Shown piece after piece: positions 10,626 through 25,600 of a DNA stretch of 64,000 nt. Within the stretch, counting starts at the first letter, position 1. Every line of letters begins with the position of its first letter. Where the stretch lies: NCBI GenBank assembly GCA_036874045.1, contig CM072342.1:1324501-1388500 (forward strand). Direction: 5' to 3'. The position numbers and the translations under genes were made by a program. The DNA comes from Cymodocea nodosa (lineage: Eukaryota; Streptophyta; Magnoliopsida; Alismatales; Cymodoceaceae). Under the pieces are notes generated by a model that was not told the DNA's origin, did no database searches, and saw only the letters and a program-made list of their open reading frames with translations.

Positions 10626-13600
10626 CTATTTGCTTGTTTCACGCTTGCCAGTGTCTGATGCCGAGCTGGACAATTTGGCATCTCCCTTCTCATCAGATTC
10701 GACTCGCAAGCTCTGTGCCCTCCTAAATTTACCTTTGGCACCCTGAGGATTGACAGAAACTTAAAAAGATAATCTATACATCTTCGATAAAAAAGGTGAA
10801 ATCATATGGATGCATTGAAAACCAAAAATATTAAGTACATAAAACATATTTCTTGTAATTTTCTTTCAGCATTTCTTCTATTTCCCCAATACATGCACAT
10901 TAAAACTATTTAAGATGGGGTTATTTTCTAAAGATAGTAATGACTAAGTATCGCTTTTAAATCACGATCAGATTGCAGGATCACTTTACGTGTTGGCTTC
11001 ATAATGCTGTCGTATAAGCAAGTGTATACAACTCCAATCTTCTGTAACTTCACGTCGTGTCATCTCTTAAGTGTTAAGTAGTTTGTATTAACCTCTTAAT
11101 AATTTCTTGAACCATTCCAACCAGTATGTTTAGTGATCTTCGAAAATGAAGAAACCATTCATTGTAAACGAGATATAAGATACAGAAAAATGTTTCTTCA
11201 AGAGTTTGCACCAATGAGCATCATCAACAATGAGAGAATTGAGAGGGGGAAAGAGAGTGTTAAATCATTTGTGTAGATTTTTACTGATTAATCGAATAAT
11301 TAAAATATTTCATAAATCATCAAAAACTATAATTATAAGAAATATGTCTGCAAAATCAAACACATGTTACAGCAAATGTGTCAAACTTCGTCTACACATG
11401 TCAAAAAATAGAATGGTTGAAACGATATTCACTTGAATATCTTCAGATGCTGAACTTCAAAGGTATATCAGTAAAATTTTGATATTTTATTTTGTGTCGA
11501 TGGTAAGTATTTAACTTTTCCATTGTCAACGAGTGTGTCGGTCGAAGTTTTATGAATTTTGGCCGATGTTTACGGCAATAGAATTGCTGCCAATGCTGCT
11601 GTTTTCTTCATTCTTCCAAGAAAGGAAGTTGCATCCAAGTCTTTTCCAATCATTGAAAAGTGATTGCAACCATCAGAAAGTGAATGTAGTCACCAAAAAG
11701 CCTTCACTCGTCATTGTTAAAAACTTTACAATAGAATCTTTGTTTTAGGTTTGTTTACTTGTTAAAACTTTTACAAATGATGTCTTTGTGTACATTTCAA
11801 GATTAAATGCATAGATCCAAGGATTTGCTAATTTTTTTCTAAGTGTTAAAAACATTTTCCTTGGTTGTATAATGTGCTTTTATTGTATTCTAAGACCTTA
11901 AATAGGTAGTATAATGTGTTTTTAATTTCACAAATGCCTAGAAAATTATTTTGATTATTTCTTAACGTGTATTTTTTATTATTTTAGTTTGTCTTAAAAT
12001 TTTACATTAAAATTCGTATTTTTAGACCTTTTTTGGGGACTAGCAGGATTTTACCAAGCTTCTACTGAAATTTCCACCAAAGTATGATACATTTCTTTTT
12101 TCTGTCAGACCAAACTACAAAAACTGAAGTTCGATCCCTTGGTTACAGCAACTAATATGATAATCATTACCTGAAATATTGTTCCTAACTTCCTCAGCCC
12201 TTCAGCTCGTAAAATCAAGACATCACTAGTGACAGTTTCATCTTTAAGAACCTAAAATGCCACCATCAAAAAAAAAAAATATTGTTAGCATCTAAGTATA
12301 ATGCAAGATTTCAAAAGTATAAAACAACTATTACAACATATGAAATAGTAAATTTGAAACAACAAAACTAAGGAGTCAGGAAATGAATGCCAATCTTGGC
12401 AGTAATAAAGAGAGATATACGGTGTGCGGCTACTCTGCAACCACTGGGCTATGGCCCATTGAATTAAAAAAATATATGACCATGCCACCACAGCAAAACT
12501 CACGATCAATGGAATGGTGTACGTGAAGGTTGAAGTCAATGTTACAGATGGTTCCCTCAAGCTTAACTTCAACATGTGTTGGTTTTCCATTTAACCAAAA
12601 CAACACTTGCATATATTTCGGTTTAATAATTTTTGTGCCAATCTTAGTGAAATCATTTTTTTTTAAGTGGACACCTACACTAGTTACCAAAGATTGAATA
12701 GATTGAGTCGTGGCTGTTCACCTTGCATTATCTTAATAAAGTGGATCTTTGTTCTGATCCATTTAATCAGATATATATATTTTAAGTGTTTTTCCTTGCA
12801 AAAAACTTAAATATAACTTTTTTGTTGAAATATTACCGAAAGATACAATTATACAAAATTATAGAAATATATAATCATACATATTATTGAAATATATATT
12901 AGTATTATTACACTACATATTTTGATGTTTTCTTAAGACCATTTATGTATTTGAATGTTAGTTAGGAAATAATAGAATTAAAAATATGCATAATTATTAT
13001 CACATATGTATAAATATACATAATATCTACTTTAAAAATTTTAAAATAATATTGTATTGGGCACCTAGGATCAGCCTAGGTATTGCCTTGGCGCCTTAAA
13101 GATGATTTCATCTTGGAACTTCATGTCAGTTAAAATAATACTGTTTTATATTGTTAGGCTCCATGCTGACTGACAAGTTGAAAATGTTGAAGACACCATG
13201 TTTCTTTCAAGAATCCTTTGTTTTTCACATCTTTCCCCCATTTCTGTTTTCTTCCATCTTTCTTCTGACATAAAATTTGTAGATCTATCGTAACTTTTTT
13301 ACTGATTTCAAATTAATTTTCAAAATTTTTTTAGAAATGCATTAGTTTCTAAGTGTGCAGCGTTTTTATATCATGAATGTCTAAATATTAACTTTAATTA
13401 CTGTTAGATTCATATTATTGATTACTTTAGCTTATTCTGACATTTCATGCTAAAAATTGTATTTTTTGACATTTTTATGGATTTTCATGTTCTTACCAAC
13501 TTCCATTGATATTTCCACTAAACATTTTTTTCTTCTTTAGTCAAACCAAAGTCTGAAAAAATCCTTTGCACCCAAAGGATTCAACTTGTTAAGAAATTGT

Positions 13601-16600
13601 ACATCTAACAATTAAATTGTCTAGTCTGAAGAAGATCCAACTGGAAAAGAGAGCACAGTGATCCTAGAGGACGAACATTAACTGAATACAACTTGACAGT
13701 ATATTTTATCCTCTCAAACCAAATTATTAACATAAAAAGCTACTCACCGATCTGCACACATGTGAAAGTGTTGATTCAATATCAAACACATTCAGTTTCC
13801 ATAGAGAGTTAACCATTGCATCCTTTTGTTCTGCAGCAAGCTTCAACAGGTTCTCTTCATTATTTTCACTTTGCTCTAACTTTTTCATTTCTTGCCTAAT
13901 CTGAATTAATGAAATGGCACCTATGATAATACACAAAAAGTCAATCCTTTGTCCCACACAACAGAGCATGATCACTCTATATCTATACAAACTACAAAGC
14001 AAGTAAGACATACTAACACAGCGCACACACAGAGATGAGGAAAAAAGGACCTGAATAACTCATCACAAATTCAACACAATCGACTGAATAATTTATAGAC
14101 TGATGTAAAACAGCATTCTCCAAAACAAGAAAACATATCATTAATGTAATCCAATCTATTACCTCTTTAAGTGGTAATCCTATTAACTGTTGACATAAAA
14201 AATAGAAAGGCAAACCCAACAGATGTGACACCACAAATTCATTGTATGCAATCTCGTCCCTCAGGTAGAGATATTGTATCCATGTATCAGATGCATAATA
14301 TCTCAGTCACAAAAAAGAACCATTATCATTGCATTAAGGTTGCTATGGTACATCACATACAACTATAAAGCACTATTTAACTTTACATAAAAGGGTGGTA
14401 TACTCTTCTATATTTACCCATGGAAGAAATGGATAAATGATATCCTTTTATCCAACGAAAAAAAAGAAAGGCATAGGGAAGAAAAAGACTATCTATCACT
14501 ATTATGGGATTACATGAGGTATATCCAATAACCCATATAACTAATAATCTAATACTCTCCCTTCAAGTTGAAACACATATATCTAGTATGCCCAACTTAT
14601 TACAAATATAATCATATGACCCAACACTCAATCCCTTGGTGAAAATATTTGCAAGTTGATTAGACAATTAAGTGTGTGGAGTAAAGATAATGTCTTGAAC
14701 ATAATGGCAATCCACCTCTATATGTTTGGCTTTCTCATGCAATGGTGAATTATTTGCAATATGGTAGTTTTACTATGACAATGCATGGGCATAAGTTCAC
14801 TAATAGAAAACCAAAGCTCAACAAGTGGGAGCACAGCCACGTCATCATATATGCAATTTGTGTCATAACCTGATATTTTGCCTCTATAATAGATCTTTAT
14901 ACAATATTTGTGTAGTATCTTGAGATTTGTTTCTTGCTTCTCTAAGTGATTGGATTGCCTCCAACATATGTGCAATATTTTAAGATAGATTTTTGGTCTC
15001 CTCTGTCACCTACATAATCAGAATTTGGAGAGGCCTCTATGTGTGCATAACTATATCTTTTATACAACAAGCCTCAACCAGAAGCCCTTTTATTATAAGC
15101 TAGAATTTGTAAGGTCCCTTTCCAATGTACTATCATTAACTCAAGCATAAACTAAGTACTCCAACAGTATAGGCAATGTCTGAATGTGTAATTGTCAAAT
15201 ATATTAGTTTTTTAATGAATCTTCTATACCTGCCAATATCTTCAAACACAAGTGACAACTTGTCCCAAAAATTTCAAGCTCTAGTCTATTGAGGTAGACT
15301 TAGGTTTGCACCCAAGTAGACTGATATCTTCTAGAAAATCTAGTGCATACTTTCTTTAAGATAACACCACTTTGAAAGTAATCCTTTGTTTGTTGGATAC
15401 TTACAATATCATCATTAGTGAGTAGAATATTATCCATGTATATTGCAAGTACCACACAACCCTTGTTAGTCATCCTGTAAAATATTGAATGATCTGCAAT
15501 GCACTGCTTTAAATTATTAGTTGCAACAATATTGTCGAATTTCTCAAACCACGCACATAGACTCTATTTGACTCCATAGATAGTTTTCCACAAGCAAACA
15601 TGAACGTTATGAGGTTACTTCATAAACATCTATTCTAATAAATCACTACATAAAAAGACATTTTCACTTCTAGTTGCAAAGTTCCCAAGATTGATTTATG
15701 GCAAGAGAAAACAATACTTGTATAGAATTCAACCGAGCCACCAGTGAGGTCTATGCATGGTTAACATCATATTCTTACGTAAAACCTTATGCAACTAGTC
15801 ATGTATTATATATGTCCACTATCCCATTAGGCTTATACTTGACCATAAATTCCCACCTATAGGTAACTATATTAGTTTCTTCAAAGCAAGAGATTAGATC
15901 CCACATGATATGAGATAATAAGGTCTACATCTCCTCATCCATAACAACCTTCTAGTGAGGAATTTAAAGTACCTTTTAGTAGTTCCTAGAGATTAACACA
16001 GAGGATATATGACAAAGATGCAAAACAAGAGGTAACGTTTTCTATAGGAGGCAAAGTATGATATGGGATAGGCAATGGTAGATTTGTTACCTTTCCTCAT
16101 CATAATGTGTAGATCAATATCACTTTGTGATGGATCATTTTGTGGGGATGTATAACCATGGAAGTGGTATTGGCAGGTTGTGTGGTTGTAGCTGAAGACC
16201 TTTATTGCAATGAGAGTATACTTGTAAGAGGCAAGGAGCCTCTTCCTACACAACCACTGGATTAACAATTTGAATGGAATCAACTACTTGGTTCTCAGTG
16301 ATAGAAACATTTTCAAGAACAAATGGCACAAATATGCTTGTAATGCATGAGTCATCAGACTTGCTCCCAAAGAAGATAACTTCAACAAAAATCAAATTTT
16401 TTTAGTGGATGGAACAAAACACCCATATCCACGTTGAGTCCAAGAATACCTAATAAAGATGTTAAGTAGAAGAAAAATGTATTTGGCTAAATGGACCTTT
16501 GTATTTATACTTTGTGTGTCAATGGATATGATAAACATTTTCAGAAACAAAACCTAAACTTCTACTTGGTAACAAAGCACTCAATCCTTGTCTCCCACCT

Positions 16601-19600
16601 CGCCAACCCTCCCTTCTCTATTCTAACCTCTCTCACCATCGGTGTTGCTAGCTCGTCTTATTGTGTGTGTTGGCTTCTCTCCTTGTTAGTGATGTCATCC
16701 CCACATCTGGATGACTAGGTAGGTGGCTCCTAATAAAAGCCCATGCCCTTCCTCCACTCCTAACCCATCCATGAACTACGAAGGTAGGTGGCTCCTAGTA
16801 AAAGCCCATGCCCTTCCGCTTCTCTTAACCCATCCATGAACTGCAATGGCTAGTTCCTCCTTGTTTGGTGCCTCGTCCGGTGTTCCTAGGAACCCTGTTA
16901 GGACTTATACTTCTAGTTCCAATGGCCATCCTGAATCTCCCTTGCTTAGTTGCTTGACTATTACAGGTGTGAAGCTTATAGGGAACAATTATCACACATG
17001 GTCGCTTGCATTCAAGATGTTTTGCATCTTTAACCCCCCTCCTATTGAAGACATCATTGACTATCCTGTCTGGTATGTTGTAGATCACACAGTCATCACC
17101 TAGATGCTAAATAGCGTGGATGAGCATATTATTCCTAGTATAACTCGGATTTACCCTACCAAGTGTATGTGGGACATTCTGCGCATCATTTATGGACATG
17201 ACAATAATATTTCCAAGGTATTTAAGGTATATGAGCAACCATTTCATCATCGTCAAGGTGATTCCACCCTTCAAGCCTACTAATCTAAATTATGTGCCCT
17301 ATTACAAGAGTTGGAGGACTACCAACCTTGCATGGCAAACCTTGCCACCTTACACCATTATCGCTAGGAGCTCTCTATGGCTCTGTTTATTGCTGGTTTG
17401 CATCCAGATTTGGCCTCTCAAATCTAAGGACAGATTCTTGTCACTGATACTATTCCTTCTTTACAGTCTACCTTTAGTTGGATTCTTCATCTCACTACTC
17501 ATACATCTGTTTCACCTTTTGCCACTCTTGCTGTTATGGCTAGACAACAAGGAAATTCCTCCAATCACGGCCGAAGTAAGCTTGGAAATCACTCTAGAGG
17601 TGGATAGAACAATTATAGAGCCCCCTGTGCCCATTATGGGTGCATCAATCATCATTTAAAAAAATGTTGAGACAAATTTAGGCATTCACCTACCTTACCA
17701 TCCTTTGCCAATGTTGTTTGTGCAAATCCCTTGGTTGCTGCTCCTCCCACTACTTCAAGTATGATTCAGATGTCATAGGTTGATTATGCGAATTGATGAT
17801 ACTATGGGTGCAACAACCAATGATACCATGGTAGCTCATGCACTCTCTTTAGGTAACCATGCATTACATATATCCTCTCAAAATTCTACTTGAATTATTG
17901 ACTCAGACACATCTAACCACATTATTGACAACCAAAGTTTATTTACCTGCCTAACCCAATTATCCAATCTTAATCCTATGGCCTTAGCTAATAGTCGTAG
18001 TTGCTTCATTGTAGGTGAGGACACTACTACTATTAATTTAGATATCACCTTTGATTGTGTCCTTTATATTCTTGATTTTCCCGTAAATTTGCTATCAATT
18101 AGTAAGGTTACCAAGAAGCTTTATTGTTATGTAACATTCTTCCTCTTTCATTATACTTTTCAGAATTTGTAGACAGGGAGAAAGATTGATTTGGACCGTG
18201 AATAGAGACAAGGTGTCTATATACTTGTTAAAGAAGATATACCTCGAGGACTTATTGTAGTTGTTACTTCTAATGATTCATCTCTCATTTGGCATCATCA
18301 TCTTGAGCATTTGTTACATTGTAAGCTACAAGTAACTTTAACATGAATCACTGTCCATTCTTTTAGTCGTCGGTCTTGTATTTTGGGTAAGCATTTTTAT
18401 GCTACCTTCAATAGTTGTGAGTTAACATCAACTCTCAAGTTATTTGATATTGTTCATTATGATGTTTAGAGATTCTCTTGAGTCACGTTTTTATCTGATT
18501 ATCATTACTATATTATATTTGTCGATGATTTCTCTCATGCTTCATGATTGTATCTATTGAAAGATTGTCAATCAATCCTTAATGTTGTCAAACAATTCTT
18601 TAATGAAATACAAACTCAATTTAGTATTGTTCCTAAAGTATTTTACATTGATAATGCCCTTAAGTTTACTCCATCCTCTATTGTCTCCTTTTGCATTGAT
18701 CGTGACACTCTACATCAAACCACTTGTGTACACGTCTCAACAAAATGGTGTTATGGAATGTAAGCATTGCCATATTTTAAATGTTGCTTACACATTGTTA
18801 ATTGAGATGCATGTCCCTACTTATTTGTGGTCTATGCTATCTCTATTACCACTTATTTGATAAATTGCATGCCCTATTCTCCTTTTGGTAGTGTCATTCC
18901 CTTACAATGTCTTTCTCCTAATAAGGAGTTGTTTTCCTTACCACTTAAGGTATTTAATTGTACTACCTTTGTGAAAAACCTATCTCCCAATCTTGATAAA
19001 TTGTCTTTTAGGTCCATTAAGTGTGTTTTTGTTGAGTATCCTCAATCTTAAAAGGGTTATCATTGTTTTCATCTTCCCTCTCATCATTTTTTGGTGTTTG
19101 TTGATGTCATCTTCTAAGAGGATGTTCCTTATTTTTCTCCACCTACCTCTTGTCATTCATCCTTCTTACCTACCCCTTCGTAGCTTCTTTGCTCATGGAT
19201 GTTTCTTCCTATCCTAGGCCCTTGCCATCATTAGAAGCAACTTCATAGCAAACTTCGTCTAAGGCTCCTCCATAGCCTCCCCCTTTGCAAGTATATCATT
19301 GGTGATGACATCACACACCTATTATTCCCACAATGGCTACTACTACATCTCTATCTCCTCTTATAGATCACACTACCCTTGATTTACCTATTGTGCTCTA
19401 AAAAGGTAAATGATCTTACACTATCCATCCTATTTCCAACTTTATCCCTTACAATTATCTATCTCCTACCGACAAACAATTTGCCCTCAACATTGCTTCT
19501 AAGTCTACACTCAAGAATTTTGAGAAAACACTAACTCTTCCTGCTTAGAAGTGTACTATAGATGTTGAAAATGCAAACATTACTGGATTAAGGAACTTGA

Positions 19601-22600
19601 GACTTTGTCACTCATCCTCCATATACTCCTATGGTTAACTGTCGTTGGATTTTCACCAACAAATACAAGCAGGATGACACTATTGAGCAACACAAGGCTC
19701 AACTTGTTGCTCGTAGGTTTACATAGATTCAAGGGGATGACTATCATGATACCTTCTCACTAATGGCCCACTTTAACTCTATTTGTATTATACTTGCCCC
19801 AACTATCTTCAAATTTTGGTTTCTTTCACAATTTGATGTAAAAAATGTCTTCCTTTATGGTAACCTTAATGAAAAAGTTCTTATTGAGAAACTTCTAAAA
19901 TATGTTGCTTAAGGGAAGAACAAGGTATGTCGTCTACGGAAAGCTATCTATAAGTTGAAACAAAGTTCTTGAGCTTGGTTTGCCAAACTTAGCTCCGTCA
20001 TGTTGGCACATGGGTTCATGAAATGTGTTGTTGATAACTCTATTTTTATTCGATGATGATATTTTGACATCACTATTATGGCTATGTATGTGGATGATAT
20101 TTTGTTGGCTAGGGATGATGCATATGACATGATTGATACCAAAACCTTTCTATACAAGGAGTTTGTGCTTTAAGACATGGGCAAACCAAGATTCTTCCTT
20201 AGCATTAAGTTTGCCTATGCTCTAAGGAAAATTTCCCTATCCTAGAGGAAATATACTATAGATCTCCTTAATGAGACACGTATGTTTGGGTGCAAGCCAA
20301 CGAAGACCCCTATAGACCCAAATCCTCCTTTTTAGGACAAAAAAAAAGAGTCTTTTGAGGATGTTGGAAAATATCACCACCTTATCAGCAAACTTATTTA
20401 TATCACTGTTACATATCATAATATAGTATTTGCTTTGAGATTATTGAGTCAATTTATGAAAGAACCCAGACTTGTTCGTTGACATGGTACCTTATAGGTT
20501 ATAACCTATATAAAGCAATGTCATGGCAAGAGATTGATCTATTCAAATCATCATTATCTGAATTTGGTTGCATACTCTAATGCTAGTTATGCAAGTGATA
20601 GAATTGATAGAAAGTCTACATTAGGATTTTGTACCGATCTCAATGGAAATCTTATCACCTAGCACAACAAGAAGCAAAATGTTGTGTCTACCTCTAGTGT
20701 AAAATCAGAATACAAGGGGATGCATAATGTCAACCTAATGTCAGCTAGGAGATTGTGTGGATTCTAAATTTGCTAATGGAGTTGGGAGCTACTATTCCTA
20801 CTCCTATTCCTATTCCCATGTATTGTGACAATCAAGCTATAGATTAGAGCAACCATATTGGAAGAAAGCTATGAATGATGAGATGGATGCCTTGAGATCT
20901 TGTAGCATGTGAGTGTTAGTACATTGTCCTATTGAAGCCAATCTAGTGTCTTGTAAATGAGTTTTCACCATCAAACATAAACTAGATGGTATAGTTAAGA
21001 AATACAAAGCCCGCCCTATTGCTAAAGAGTTTACGCAAGAATAGGATTGATTTTGACAAAACATTCTCTCCTGTTGTTCGTCTCAATTCCATTCGTGTAC
21101 TACTCTCTTTGGTAGTAAACAAATAATGACCATTACATCAACTAGACATAAAGAATGTCTTCCTTAATGGTGATCTATTTAAGGAAGTGTATATGAAACA
21201 CACCTGACTATCAAATTGAGGGAGAGTGCCAAGTATGTTGACTAAAGAAGGTCATTTATGACATAAAGTAAGATCCCAAGGCTTGGTTTAACAAACTTAG
21301 TTAGGTTATGTTTAATGGAGGATGCAGGCATTGCTCTACCGATCACTCCATTTCCATACAATAGACAACTCATGGATATGTTATTTTAACAATATATGTG
21401 GATGACAATCTTCTCATAGGTAGTGACTTTGAAGATATGGTCAGAACCAATGAACACTTTGCCAAAACCTTTCAAATCAAGGATCTAAGAAGATTCGATT
21501 ACTTTGTAAGAATTGAGTTTGCTTATTCAAAAGACAAATTGGTGTTATCCCAACGTAAATATACGTTAGATCTTCTTATGGAAACTAGATTCTTGAGTTG
21601 TAAACCGAAAAATACTCCTATTAAACAAAACCCTCAATTTTGGGAAACCTCTTCAAAAGAACTAGACATTCTAAAGGCATACAAACATCTAGTTGGGAAA
21701 CTTATATATTTGACAGTTACAAGGTCAAATATTGTTTATCTCGTGGAATTGTTGAGTCAATTCATGTACAAGCCTTGACAAGTTCATCATATAGGGGCAC
21801 AGAGAGTCCTTGCCTATGTTAAGGACACACCTAGGTTGTACCTTTTATATTGTGCAAATCAACATCTCAAAGTTGAAGTTTACTCTGACTCTAGCTTTGC
21901 AAGAGATAGAGGTGATAGAAAGTCTACATCAAGATACCTTACCTACTTTAAGGGGAATTTTATCACATGGCAAAGTAAGAAACAAAATGTTGTCTTCTAT
22001 TTCAATGTCTAAGCAGAGTACAGATCTATGAGAGAAACTAGTTGTGAATTAGTATGGCTGAAATCTCTACTCCTAGAATTTGAGGTAAAAGTTCAAGAAT
22101 CCATGTCCTTGTACAATGATAATTAGGCAATCATTCATATTGTCAAAAGTGAATCTTTTCATGAATGCACCAAACATATTAAAATTGATTGCCATTACAT
22201 CTATGATCTGGTGATTAAAGATGCGATCACTATACCTTACACATCATCTTCTGAAGAACTAGCTAATATCCTCACAAAAGCTCTTTAGTCATAAATTTTT
22301 TTATTATCTTTGTAACAAGTTGAGACTTACTAATATATATCGTCCAACTTGAAGGAGAGTGTTGTAATAGTACTCTATATCAAGTTATCATATTGGATCC
22401 ATTTATGGATCAATATATCCAAACAAGGATATAACTATGTAATTTTTGCCTCAATGAATTATCTTCTTTCCAATGGATTAACCTTAATCTCACAAGAGCA
22501 TCATAGCACTGCATACAACATTTGATTACAAATTGTTACCTAACCAATAAATAACCACAACATCATCGATGTACAATTCATCATATAAGAGCTATCCTTG

Positions 22601-25600
22601 ATATTTGATGGTGGCTGACTGAGATTTGTGATGCGATAAGGGTCAGAAAGCTTTTAATCTACAATAAGTAATTCATCCCATTCAATTTTTTTGAGGTTAC
22701 ACCAAAATTCTTGACCATGGATTCAGTTCCGGCCATGATTTCCTATCGGAAAAAGGTCTGATTTGGGTTGCTAATGATAAACAATTGCTGATCCATAGAA
22801 GAATATGACCATCTAGGTTGATGTGAGCCTCCCAGAGGTAGAAAGACAGGTGGACAAATGGAATCCACCCTTAGAAAAAATTGTCCTGATGTTACATAGG
22901 CCTATTCATGGGCTGCACAGCTCAAGAGACCACCAGCCAGGGTGGCCAATGGCAGGAAGAAGAGCAGACACTCCCAAAGGTGACTACAGAAGAGGGAACA
23001 GCCACTGTGGGGGCTGCAGGTCAGGTCACATGCTTCAGAGAAGGCTTCCGACAGCCTTGGAGCCCTTCCTGCTCTTGTTTCCTAGGATTACAAGGGCTGG
23101 AAGGGATGGAAAAAATGGAGGGCTGGATAAGCCTCCCTGTCGTGATGGAGGTGAGAAATGAGACTGATGATAATGCCAGCATGGAGAGAATGGAAGGAGA
23201 GGGCTTGGCAATGCTGATGGGTGTAGCGGAACTAAGGGTGAGGGGTTCAGCTAGCCAACAATGAAGAGAGGAAGGGAGAGACGGAAATTAGGTGGAAGGC
23301 AGTGGTGCACCTGGCGAAAGGTAGTGGCTAGGGTTTGAAAGCCCTAGGTTTCTGTTACGTGCTCTAGTACCATGAAATAGGGAAGAAAAAGACTATTTAT
23401 CACCATTACAGGATTACATGAGATATATATATAGGGTAATTAGGGTTTGGATTAAATAGATATCCAATAACCTATTAACCCATAAAACTAATAATCAGTA
23501 TTCATGAAAAAAAGGACCTGAAGCAGCAGTTACTTGTGATTTGATACGATGGCCTTTTCCCCGAACCCATTCTGCCACAAATGGAACACCCATGAATTTT
23601 ACATTCCTTCCTAGTTCTTTTGCAGCTTGCCGTGCATAAATATAACCAATTGTATGTAGCATAGCCTCTCCAAAAGCTGAAATACAAGCACATATGAGCA
23701 AAACATGGTACATTGTGTGAGAGTGAAAATGACTATTTAAGTAATCAGAAAATATATATTAAAATGAATCTTCTTAATCTCAAAAAGGTCAGTCTTTAAA
23801 GAAAAGGGAACATTTTCTTATTCAAAAATTCCCAGACGTTAAAACAGCTTCCACACAAACAACAAATTAACAAGCTCTTATAAAATGTACTCAGGGAAGA
23901 TGGCTTCCATCAATCATGAACAAACACCCACATCAGCTTGCAGTATAGGGGTAAAAAAAATTTGTTCAAAAAAGAACTATGCTATTATCTACCAGCCATC
24001 ATTAAACTCCAAACTATGAGACTTCAAAAAACCACATGACCTATTTGTATTTATCATCCCTAATATTTGTCTATAAGCAACCATACCAGATCAAAGAACA
24101 AAATTGCAATCAGTGGCAAATAATTCTTCAGAGAAACTTGCCTAATAGCACATAACATGAATAGTGAATACAAATGAATGGAAACTTCAAAAAGGAGAAG
24201 ACATATTACACAATTAAAAAAATATATATAATGCCATAAAAAGGAAGAAAAAGTGGAAGATGCTTGGTGTTGTTCATTCTGTGGATCAGGAACAAACTAT
24301 TCCAGTTCAAAAACCTGCCAAATGCAACAATTTGGTTTCTATAAAAGTGAGGATCCTCAAAGTTCTGTTCTAAAAAAAAACATAACATCCAAACTTTTAA
24401 GATCTAGGAACTTAGTTTACCACTTCAAAATTTCAATGCCATTTATGACCTTTGCTAACCAAATGGACATGTAATTATGCAACTATCCATAAAGAATTTC
24501 ACCTAATTCTGAAACTGTACATTCAAATTTGAAATAATATGAAAATTCTTTTTAAGTCAACCAAAAGATAAACAAGTGCTACCATAATAATAACACTCTC
24601 AATGACAAATTCCTTACAAATATCAGATAGACGCTGAGCTTCAGAATTTGCCGACGATATAAATTCCTCCTTTTTATCCTCTACAAATGGTTGAAGACGA
24701 TCTTTCAACTTTTGCGTTAGCTTTCTTTCCCTCTCTTCTTGTAATTCCTAGACATCCAAAAGTGTAGCCGATAAGAGAAGTAAAGCATCAAACATATAAA
24801 TTAAACAAGAGAAGCATGACATATTTAGCAAAGAGACTAAATTCCAACTAAGATTATTCATTTATTGGATTGGATTGAACAGGGAAATAATATACACCAG
24901 AAGCAACATTCAGGTCCTAAATATATTTCTTAGTTTAGTTAAAATTACACCCACCAAAAGTATCTCAATAATAATTCTCACAAATCTTACGAACATCTTC
25001 ATAACCTAGTAGAGTAAGTCGAGTGGGAAATAAATGATAAGGTAGTTAACAGTATATGCATTAGTGAGGAACAAAGTGGGCATAAAATTTCTCCAACTTA
25101 TTAAAATCTCTCCATGGTATAAAATTAAGAACCAAAAGATCTTATTTAAGAAACAGCCCATAATAAACAAAGCAAGAGTACCCATAATTTGTAAAATAAT
25201 CATAAAATGAAATGATGAATGTATGGTACCTTTATTTTCTCTTTTACTCTTTGTTGTCGAATTTGTAAATCCTGTGATGGTTCTTCATTCTCAACAGATG
25301 CCATAGATGCCAACAACAGTTCTCCAATATAATCTTCAAAATATTCACTCCCAAAAAGCATTCCAAAAACCACACCAGGGTCCATCATGGAATCTCTAAA
25401 TCAAATATCCATCCTCATATTAAGAAACATATATACAAAAATTTGTTAAAGAGAATTAGAAAGATGATTCATCACATAGCAAAGACATGTCTCATGGTAT
25501 ATAATAAAAGAACAATTTAAAGGAGATACTTATTATTCCATAACTACATAGTTACATGGAAATAGTGCGAAGTCAGTCCATGGACACAATTTGCTGCTAC

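Larger units (their letters stand above)
14469..23497 (-). mobile_element. Degenerate Ty1/copia element A (minus strand), split by nested elements
   Basis: A short LTR lies at 23373–23497 (5' LTR of a minus-strand element). Next to it, at 23372–23361 on the minus strand, is the primer-binding site TGGTACTAGAGC, a variant of the initiator-tRNA-Met site. The matching, shortened 3' LTR is at 14469–14551, preceded by a purine tract (AACTTGAAGGGAGAGT). The retained body is 14552–16470 (integrase tail, reverse transcriptase, RNase H) and 22493–23360 (leader and gag-like region). The RT box reads YMDN and the frame carries many stops, so it is dead. The LTR pair differs by substitutions and an indel. 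It lies in the sense orientation inside intron 6 of the DnaJ gene. Confidence 0.7.

Noticed and set aside
22823..23264. Two overlapping plus-strand open frames of 112 and 118 codons
   Set aside because: They lie on the antisense strand of the leader and gag-like region of copia element A, where GC-rich sequence naturally leaves open frames.
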